NCBI GenBank assembly: GCA_016715245.1
Contig: JADKAS010000033.1
Coordinates: 62,001-126,000 of the forward strand
Direction: 5' to 3'
Source: Saprospiraceae bacterium
GTDB lineage: Bacteria; Bacteroidota; Bacteroidia; Chitinophagales; Saprospiraceae
Length of the DNA: 64,000 nucleotides
The position numbers and the translations under genes are program-made. The notes under the pieces were generated by a model. That model searched no databases. It saw nothing but the letters and a program-made list of their open reading frames with translations, and had not been told where the DNA came from. Below, in pieces: positions 27,279 to 33,975 of the stretch. How positions within the stretch are numbered: position 1 is the first letter of the stretch; each line of letters starts with the position of its first letter.

Positions 27279-28107
27279 ACCCGGGCAATGTTTCCAGAGG
27301 ACTAATCAGGGTGGTTTTTAACCTGTTGGTCAAGTGATAATAGGTAAGGGTTGTTTTAATGTTGAATGCCCCAGGTTACGCTGCACGGCCTGCAGGTCAG
27401 AACCTTCTTCCAGGCAGTGCGTCGTGTGGGTATGTCTCAGGTCATGGCTACTGACAGGCTTTTTGATACCTGCGGACAATATTCTTTGTTTGAATATGGT
27501 TTGTATTGTTCTGTGGCTCAGGTGGCTTTTCTTGTCAGCACCCTCGAACAAGTATAACGCTTGCTTGTATTTCTGGTAATATATTCTCAGCCATACTAAT
27601 AATTCCGACGGCATTTTTACCTCCCGCTGTTTATGTCCCTTAGGGTTACGAACCTGGATAATCATCCGGGCACTATCAATATCCGTCAATTTTAAGGCGG
27701 CTACTTCCGACACCCTCAGTCCGGTGGCATACATGACCATGAATATAAGCTTGTGTTTGACATTCTTACAAAGATCCAATAGGCGTACTACTTCTGCTTG
27801 ACTCAAGATATACTTCAAGGTCTTTTCCGCCTTGGCCTTTGTAATCGATCCACCTTGTATGATTGGTCAAGGTCTTGGTGTATAACAGTTTTAGTGCGCT
27901 CTGAATAATGTTGACATGTGACCAACTCTTGTTCTCATCCAATACAACTTTTTAAAAAATCCCTGATTTCCTCTTCCGTGATTTGTGAAGGACATTTCTT
28001 GTAGTGCCTTGCCAGCTTGGATACTGCTTCCGTGTAATTGCGAATGGTGTTGTTTGAAAATTACTGATGCTCATGTCACGCATGAACCTCTTTCTTAATT
28101 CTGTCAT
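27259..28107 (-). pseudogene. Tyrosine recombinase of an IS91-type element, frameshifted
   Basis: Phage-integrase-type recombinase in several phases. Around 28107-27960 the core-binding domain reads MTELRKRFMRDMSI and NYTEAVSKLARHYKKCPSQI. The catalytic domain, 27818-27330, has ATGLRVSEVAAL (Arg I), SHDLRHTHTTH (H-x-x-R) and LGHSTLKQ. An indel follows, and the other frame continues with IKTTLTYYHLTNRLKTTL, supplying the catalytic Tyr region, to TGA 27259-27261. It precedes and overlaps the IS91 transposase, as in related Bacteroidota elements. Confidence 0.85.
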
Positions 28108-28617
28108 CTCATTTAATTTTAAAGATTAAATAAGACTCTCCAGCAAAAATGATTCTAATTTATTCCAACCGTGGATTTATACTCGGTTTGTTTGTATTTC
28201 GGTTGGGTTTGTTCAACTTGTTTATATGCGCAACTGCTATTGAATAAATAATCTACAACTATTTGATTTACCATTCATATAAAAGTTATAAAAATACTAA
28301 AGTTTGTTAATAAGTTTCATATTTTGATTCAAAATTTAATCATAAGTTAACCGTTGGTATACGATTAAAAAAATATACAATCTTATCAAAATCTTTTTTT
28401 TTCTTAAAGAAATTGTAAAGTCAGAAAAGCAGATGTTCTGATTATGTCTACTTTTCAATTTTTTTCAGACACCTTATTATATATAACAAATGTAATAAAA
28501 ACATTTTGAAGTGACCAAATAATAGTCTGGATTTTTTGTCCCTTCTCTTAGTACATTAGTTACCATTTCCCTCAAAGCCTCAAATAACAATTTTACTTTT
28601 CCTTTTAATTATCTGTC
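28108..28617. other. AT-rich intergenic region
   Basis: About 510 bases between the integrase relic and the palindrome array. Very AT-rich, with stops in all frames. No promoter or hairpin stands out. It may include the upstream end of the IS91-type element, but no terminal sequence was recognised. Confidence 0.5.
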
Positions 28618-29022
28618 GCACCCAAAAAACCACGTGGTTTTTTCTTTTTGACTTCTGTCGGAAACAAAAAACCACGTGGTTTTTTCATTTTATATTTTGT
28701 CGGAATAAAAAAACCACGTGGAAAAATGGTTTTTCCTGACTAAAAATCAAAAAACCACGCGGTTTTTTTATCTTTTTACATGACAAAATGAAAAAACCAA
28801 AGGGAAATTTCATTTCTACAAAAAATATTATGAAAAAACCACGTGGAAAAATGAGGTATTTTTTTGTCGGACGAAAAAAACCGCGTGGAAATTTTATTTC
28901 TACTTTTGTCGGGAACAAAAAACCATATGGTTTTTTCATTTTGTCGTCTGTCGAAAATAAAAAACCGTGTTGTTTTTTCATTTTTTTTCCTGTCGGACGA
29001 AAAAAATTATCCGGAAATTAAA
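28618..29022 (+). repeat. Ten-unit 42-bp tandem array of CCACGTGG palindromes
   Basis: Ten units, each centred on an 8-mer at 28630, 28672, 28714 (CCACGTGG), 28755 (CCACGCGG), 28797 (CCAAAGGG), 28839 (CCACGTGG), 28881 (CCGCGTGG), 28923 (CCATATGG), 28965 (CCGTGTTG) and 29007 (TTATCCGG). The spacing is 42 bp throughout except one step of 41. The first two and the CCATATGG unit sit in perfect 20-bp palindromes, six A on one side and six T on the other. Units share TGTCGGA between palindromes. As 42 is a multiple of three, both strands are open as 14-residue repeats (KKPRGNFI type), which I regard as a by-product. Confidence 0.9.
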
Positions 29023-29395
29023 TTTTTTTTCAAAAAAAATCTAAAAAAATCAAAAATCACCTCTTTTCGACGCTTTTTGGGGTCAAAAACATATTATGAT
29101 TTTGTGTATGTCGCAACTTTTTTTGTCGTCTGGCGGACATTTTTGCGGAAGTCGCAACTTTTTAAGGATTTCTTAACTAAAAGTTGCGGAATCCACAACT
29201 TTTTCTGAAAAATTTGTAAAATTTGACGAAAAAGTGTATATATTTTTGTCCCTGATATCTGATACGAATAGTGACAGACAAAAAACGACAAACTATATAT
29301 ATGTCAGGAGCCCCGGTTTTTCGTCTTTGTTTTTCTCTCGCCCTATCAGGACTTTTATTAATATTTTTATTTTTTAACTTTTAAATTTTTAAACA
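29023..29395 (+). other. Leader region of the DUF6261 gene
   Basis: About 370 bases without a gene. It contains an inverted repeat GCAACTTTT (29154-29162) and AAAAGTTGC (29179-29187), and a further GTCGCAACTTTTT at about 29110, so a stem-loop in the untranslated leader is possible. AAAGTTGCGGAATC here resembles the IS1380 end AGTTGCGGAATC, possibly by chance. Confidence 0.45.
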
Positions 29396-30145
29396 ATGAA
29401 AACACTAAATGTTTCCACTATTAAAAAACTCAAAAATGGTGAATTTCTTCAAATCATGAAAAACACCATCGAACTTTGTGAAAAAAGTAACCCTGCTGCT
29501 CTTGGACTTGAAAAAAGACTGGATGACCTCAGAAAGGCTGTTGCCGAGCTTGAGGAGGTGTTCCAGGTGGCAAAAGGCCATGACCTGACACAACTTATCG
29601 ATGCCGCTGACGAAAAAAGAATGAACGTCATGCGTGCCATCAAAAATGCACTCAAATCTCTGGAATTGGGCGATTTCGACGCCAAAACATCGGCTACTTT
29701 GTTGAAAAACAATTATGAAAACCACGCAAACAACATGGTCAAACTTTCTGTTCCCCAGAAAACTGCAAGTCTCGACGCGCTGCGCAAGGACTGGACGGAA
29801 GACCCGGATCTGAAAGTCGCCATGGAAAGCCTGGGACTGACGGTCTGGATGGACAGATTGGAAAAAACCAATTCGCAATGTAACGACATCTACCTCAAAA
29901 GGATTGAAACGACAAAACAATCCGGAAAAATCAGCGAAAAAAGATATGTCATCAAATCTTTGTTTGACGATATGATCCGCGATGTGGAAGCGCACATCCG
30001 CCTCAATGAAAATAAAGAGGGGTATGTGACTTTTCTGCAACAGATCAATGTATTGCTGAGCCGGTTTACTTTCATCATCAAAGCGAGAAACGCAGAGAGG
30101 AAAAAGACGGAGGTGGATGATACGTCGGGAGAAGAGATTTTATAA
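29396..30145 (+). CDS. DUF6261 family protein
   Basis: A 249-residue, almost wholly helical soluble protein: MKTLNVSTIKKLKNGEF, then long helices with KRLDDLRKAVAELEEVF, and the family-like LGLTVWMDRLEKTNSQ near residue 155. DUF6261 proteins are restricted to Bacteroidota, have no known function, and are often multi-copy near mobile or repeat DNA, as here. Its base composition is richer in GC than the flanking sequence. It ends 24 bp before a strong terminator, so it is a single-gene unit. Confidence 0.85.
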   Translation: MKTLNVSTIKKLKNGEFLQIMKNTIELCEKSNPAALGLEKRLDDLRKAVAELEEVFQVAKGHDLTQLIDAADEKRMNVMRAIKNALKSLELGDFDAKTSATLLKNNYENHANNMVKLSVPQKTASLDALRKDWTEDPDLKVAMESLGLTVWMDRLEKTNSQCNDIYLKRIETTKQSGKISEKRYVIKSLFDDMIRDVEAHIRLNENKEGYVTFLQQINVLLSRFTFIIKARNAERKKTEVDDTSGEEIL

Positions 30146-30169
30146 GGCGTTTGATAGTTGCATAAGGAA

Positions 30170-30200
30170 GGCACGCGAGGGATCGCGTGCCTTTTTTTTT
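30170..30200 (+). terminator. Rho-independent terminator of the DUF6261 gene
   Basis: Perfect 9-bp stem GGCACGCGA / TCGCGTGCC with a GGGA loop, followed by nine T. It lies 24 bp after the DUF6261 stop. Confidence 0.93.
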
Positions 30201-30239
30201 GGTTTGTGGGGTGATCATATTTAAAGTTCAGCTGCCTGA

Positions 30240-30259
30240 GGGGGGGGGGGGGGGGGGGG
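30240..30259 (+). repeat. Poly-G tract (20 G)
   Basis: Twenty consecutive G on the plus strand, far longer than any other homopolymer of G or C in this AT-rich window. It lies at the junction between single-copy DNA and hairpin array 2. It could be a slippage hotspot or an assembly or polymerase artefact. Confidence 0.9.
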
Positions 30260-30280
30260 CGAAGCCAAAGCTTTCACGGT

Positions 30281-30751
30281 TCGCGGTTCCTTCCCTATTT
30301 TAAGCCTGCCTGACTAAGCTATGCAGGCAGGCCCTTTTTGGTGGGCTTAAAATTGCTTCGCAACGGTCAGTCACCTCTCTTAAAAAAGAGGGGCGATACA
30401 TTTGGTTTCATGTTTTACAGAAGACTATTAGTCTAACTATGAACCCCTGAAAAAGAAATATCCAAAAACTTCATATAACGAATCCCAAGCCGTGGGTGTC
30501 ACCCTTCCTTTTTAAGGGAAGGGCCGGGGATGGGTATAAAAGTTTGTACTCACCCCCTTACCCCTCTCTTAAAAAAGAGGGGCGATACGTTAGGTTTTAT
30601 TTCTTACTGAAGTCAAATATTGTGACGAATGAACTTATTGAACAGCAAGTAATCAGTGATATCATATTGAAAAAGTAAGGCCATGGGTGTCACCCTTCCT
30701 TTTTAAGGGAAGGGCCGGGGATGGGTATAAACAATTCAATGCGCAGCATTG
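30281..30751 (+). repeat. Hairpin-module array 2, left part
   Basis: Starts with a further module: a stem TTTTAAGCC (30298-30306) / GGCTTAAAA (30344-30352), whose loop contains a nested GCCTGCCTG...CAGGCAGGC palindrome. Then come a shortened A module (30368-30399), B (30498-30538), A (30547-30588) and B (30689-30729), and finally the small stem CAATGC GCA GCATTG (30737-30751) next to the second DUF559 gene. Spacer sequences match the spacer types of array 1. Confidence 0.9.
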
Positions 30752-31150
30752 AAAAAACCAAAAACTCCTAATTGTCGTTTTCATTGGATTTTTAAAACTC
30801 CAAAATCCTTTTTCTACCTTCTCCCAATCATAGATTACTTCGTCATTGGAAAATCTTAACACCTGATAACCCATATATTTAATATCAAGTTCTCTCTCAA
30901 TATCATATTCTTTCTGTTGTTCATGTATATCACCGTCTATTTCAATAACAAGTTTATGATGAAAATTATGGAAATCGGCAATATAATATAACCTATTCCC
31001 CATCACTTCTTTGTATTCAATGAGATATTGACGGTTGAATTTTAAACCATGGAAATTCTTATTCTTAACTTTTTCCCAAAATACTTTTTCCGCTTTTGTT
31101 GGATTTTTACGATGATCTCTTGCTAATTGTAAAGTTTCAAAATATCTCAT
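30662..31150 (-). CDS. DUF559 endonuclease-fold protein, copy 2, with altered C-terminus
   Basis: The first about 112 residues match copy 1 at 18980-19366 with about a dozen differences, keeping ADFHN and VIEIDG. After DWEKVEK the frame changes relative to copy 1 (GFWSFKNPMK against KILELLASLD), explained by one base fewer in the A run near 30807. The frame then runs through the CAATGC stem and module B to a stop at 30662, adding about 50 residues of translated repeat. An extra A there would end the protein at about 30795. An A module (31169-31210) begins 18 bp upstream of the ATG. Same orientation and flanks as copy 1. Confidence 0.8.
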   Translation of the reverse strand: MRYFETLQLARDHRKNPTKAEKVFWEKVKNKNFHGLKFNRQYLIEYKEVMGNRLYYIADFHNFHHKLVIEIDGDIHEQQKEYDIERELDIKYMGYQVLRFSNDEVIYDWEKVEKGFWSFKNPMKTTIRSFWFFQCCALNCLYPSPALPLKRKGDTHGLTFSI

Positions 31151-31168
31151 AAAATATTAGGCTTTATA

Positions 31169-32247
31169 TACTCACCCCCTTACCCCTCTCTTGAAATAGA
31201 GGGGCGATACGTTAGGTATTAGTTCTTGCTTAGGACAAATGTAATACAATGACTATTGATTAAACAGTCATTAAACATTAACATTTAACTACAAAAGTTA
31301 AACCGTGGGAGTCACCCTTCCTTTTCAAGCCTGCCTGCTGGCAAGGCAGGGATGACTGAATGGTCTCGACTGAAAGGAGAGAACCGAGTGAACGATTTCA
31401 CTCGGTAATGAAGGAACCACAAACTACGGCTTGTGGCGTATTCCGGGGATGGGTATAAATAATTCATGACTAGTCAGTTATTTCCAGTCTTTTTGCCTCC
31501 CCTAACCCCTCCCAAGGAGGGGGACTGAAAACGTCTGACTTCGTTTTTTAGATAATGCCATACAATATCGACATACGCAAAGTCTCCCCTTCGGGGAGAT
31601 TTAGAGGGGCCGGAATTCAAAGATGTTTTTACTCACCAAAAATTCAGCCGCGAGCCGTAGTTCGCGGTTCCTTCCCTATTCTGAGCCCTTTTTTGTGGGC
31701 TCAGAATTGCTTCGCAACGGTCAGTCACCTCTCTTAAAAAAGAGGGGCGATACATTAGGTTTCAATTCTTGCACCATACAAATATTGTAATATTACCCTT
31801 GATTGAACAGAAAAAACTCAATATGACCATATCACATATCACTGACCACGGGTGTCACCCTTCCTTTTCAAGGGAAGGGCCGGGGATGGGTATAAACATC
31901 TATTAGAACGATTTCACTCGGTAATGAAGGAACTACAAACTACGGCTTGTGGCGTAACAGGGATGGGTATAAATAACTCAATGCGCAGCATTGAAAAAAC
32001 TAACAACGGCTTGTGGTGTAACGGGGATAGGTTTACAAGTTTTTACTCACCCCCTTTCCCCTCTCTTGAAATAGAGGGGCGATACATTTGGTTTCATGTT
32101 TTACAGAAGACAATTGGTTTAATAATGAACTTAGGAAAAAAGAGATAATCCAAAACTTCATATCATCCACCCCAAGCCGTGAGTGTCACCCTTCCTTTTC
32201 AAGGGAAGGGCCGGGGATGGGTATAAATAACTCAATGCGAAGCATTG
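31169..32247 (+). repeat. Hairpin-module array 2, right part
   Basis: Modules in order: A 31169-31210; B begun at 31311 but interrupted after CCCTTCCTTTTCAAG by about 110 bp and resumed as CCGGGGATGGGTATA at about 31443; other hairpins (CCCCTAACCCCTCCCAAGGAGGGGG at about 31499 and CTCCCCTTCGGGGAG at about 31584); a long stem TTCTGAGCCC / GGGCTCAGAA (31679-31706); shortened A 31721-31753; B 31854-31894; stem CAATGC...GCATTG 31979-31993; A 32044-32085; B 32185-32225; stem 32233-32247. The segment ending CTACGGCTTGTGGCGTA occurs twice here and in array 1. Confidence 0.88.
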
Positions 32248-32323
32248 AAAAAAAACATACAACTGCTTGTCATTTTACAGGAAAGGAACTTTCCATTTTC
32301 AATTCTTCATTCTCCATTTTCCC

Positions 32324-33271
32324 CTACCCCAAATACCCCTTCACATTCTCCTCCACCCTTTCCTTAATCTTATCTGTATTTGCCTTGATGAAACTTTTAC
32401 CGGTAACTTTTTCGTACAGCTCTATATACCTTTCGGAAATGGACCATACGAGCTCGTCGGACATGTCCGGCATTTTCTGTCCATCCTTGCCCTGAAATCC
32501 ATTGGCGATAAGCCATTCCCTTACAAACTCCTTGGAGAGCTGGTTCATCGGGGCATCGGTACCGAAATCTCTTTCATAATCGGACTTGAGGAAATACCTC
32601 GAACTGTCAGGCGTATGTATTTCATCAATCAATATGATCGTATCTCCGGCTTTGCCGAATTCGTATTTGGTATCGACAAGTATCAATCCTCTTTCAGCAG
32701 CCATCTCAGTTCCCCTGGTAAAAAGGGCACGGGTATATTTTTCCAGAACAGCATAGTCTTCAGGAGAAACTATTCCATTACTGATGATGTCCTCTTTGCT
32801 GATGTCTTCGTCATGTCCTTCTGATGCTTTGGTGGTAGGCGTGATGATCGGAGCAGGAAATTTTTCGTTGTCTTGCAATCCATCGGGAAGGGCTACACCA
32901 CACAGCACTCTTTTTCCGGCTTTATACTCTCTGAGTGCGTGGCCTGTGAGATAACCTCTGATGACCATCTCCACCTTAAAGGGACTGGCGGCCAGACCAA
33001 CAGAAACGTTGGGGTCGGGGCTGTTTAAAAGCCAGTTGGGAACAATATCTCTTGTAGCTTCGAGAAAATGAACGGCAAGCTGATTTAACACCTGGCCTTT
33101 GTAAGGTATGGCTCTGGGCAAAATATGGTCAAAGGCAGAAATCCTGTCGCTGGCTACCATGACGAGTTTTTCGCCGATGGTATACACATCTCTTACCTTT
33201 CCGTGATATACATTTGTCTGACCCGGAAACTCAAATCCGGTAGAAGCTAAAGAAAATGAATCGGGGTTCAT
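32324..33271 (-). CDS. purC: SAICAR synthase PurC
   Basis: A 315-residue cytosolic enzyme joining aspartate to CAIR in purine synthesis, ATP-dependent. GKVRDVYTIGEKLVMVASDR is the ATP-binding start, with SAFDHILPRAIPYKG following; the SAICAR signature region VEMVIRGYLTGHALREYKAG is present, and LVDTKYEFG and IDEIHTPDSSRY form the metal and substrate sites. Length suits the longer bacterial/eukaryotic-type PurC. It follows 33278 by 6 bp on the same strand. The other purine gene here, purB at 36081, is divergent. Confidence 0.96.
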   Translation of the reverse strand: MNPDSFSLASTGFEFPGQTNVYHGKVRDVYTIGEKLVMVASDRISAFDHILPRAIPYKGQVLNQLAVHFLEATRDIVPNWLLNSPDPNVSVGLAASPFKVEMVIRGYLTGHALREYKAGKRVLCGVALPDGLQDNEKFPAPIITPTTKASEGHDEDISKEDIISNGIVSPEDYAVLEKYTRALFTRGTEMAAERGLILVDTKYEFGKAGDTIILIDEIHTPDSSRYFLKSDYERDFGTDAPMNQLSKEFVREWLIANGFQGKDGQKMPDMSDELVWSISERYIELYEKVTGKSFIKANTDKIKERVEENVKGYLG

Positions 33272-33277
33272 GCAGGC

Positions 33278-33703
33278 TTACATATTGGTGACCGAGTTGC
33301 GGTCAAATAAAATATCTTTTAATTCCTTTAAGGCTTTGTACTCCTGGGGAAGTACTTTTTTGAATGCTTCCTTTATAGCAAAAAAACCGCCTTTCTCCAA
33401 ACCGGGTAAATTTTCTTTTACTATGGATTTTACCAATTTTACATCGTGCTTGAGCATTCCTCTGATAGATGGTATATCGTGCCAGTCACCCTCAATAGCC
33501 AATGTTTTTACCATCCTGCCGTCTTCAAGTACCACTTCTTCCAGATCGATGGTCTTAAGAGACTTTTGCAGTGCAATTAATGCTCCTTCGGGAATTTTCC
33601 ACACATCGGGGTCTTTTTCCATATCATTCTGAATAAGGAATATTTCAAGTCCTTTTTCATGAAAACGGTAAATCACCACTCTGGCTAAATCCAATACACT
33701 CAT
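33278..33703 (-). CDS. NUDIX-like protein without a Nudix box
   Basis: A 141-residue protein. Its N-terminus (ARVVIYRFHEKGLEIFLIQ and WKIPEGA) looks like the first strands of a NUDIX hydrolase, but the expected GX5EX7REUXEEXGU catalytic box does not follow; the region reads LIALQKSLKTIDLEEVVLED. The C-terminal half is helical. So it is either a NUDIX-derived non-enzyme or an unrelated fold. Probably co-transcribed with purC from the -7 box CAAAAATA (minus strand TATTTTTG) at 33723-33730. Confidence 0.6.
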   Translation of the reverse strand: MSVLDLARVVIYRFHEKGLEIFLIQNDMEKDPDVWKIPEGALIALQKSLKTIDLEEVVLEDGRMVKTLAIEGDWHDIPSIRGMLKHDVKLVKSIVKENLPGLEKGGFFAIKEAFKKVLPQEYKALKELKDILFDRNSVTNM

Positions 33704-33722
33704 TTCTCAAAATTATAAGATG

Positions 33723-33730
33723 CAAAAATA
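33723..33730 (-). promoter_or_regulatory. -7 box for the 33703-purC unit
   Basis: TATTTTTG on the minus strand, a perfect TAnnTTTG, 20 bp upstream of the ATG at 33703. No clear -33 element. Confidence 0.45.
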
Positions 33731-33921
33731 AACAAACCGTCGGGATATAAAAATTTAATTACATAAACCTTTGACATTTTAAAATGTTTTTGCCATTCCG
33801 GAGTTTTTTTAATTTTGGTCAATTCATTAATTATTAATATAAAATATATTCCAAATACAGTAAACGTGTTTTCAAACACAATTATTCAACTTTCAAAAAA
33901 AGAATAATACTTAATACTGAA

Positions 33922-33956
33922 TTTGTCGTCTGCTAGATGTAAATTATTTATTTTTG
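33922..33956 (+). promoter_or_regulatory. Promoter of ppk1
   Basis: TTTG at 33922-33925, 23-nt spacer, then TATTTTTG at 33949-33956 (perfect TAnnTTTG). The ATG of ppk1 begins 20 nt later, so the leader is very short. Confidence 0.6.
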
Positions 33957-33975
33957 CGACATTATATATTGCTTC

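Noticed and set aside
28618..29022. CRISPR array or repeat-protein gene in the 42-bp array
   Set aside because: The intervals between palindromes are related rather than unique. The 14-residue repeats on both strands follow from the 42-bp period, and neither frame has a supported start or signal.
32324..33271. Island boundary inside purC
   Set aside because: The hairpin array ends about 75 bp from the purC stop, but the gene itself is complete and normal.
33270..33632. Plus-strand open frame opposite the NUDIX-like gene
   Set aside because: Shadow of the minus-strand gene; no start context or motif.
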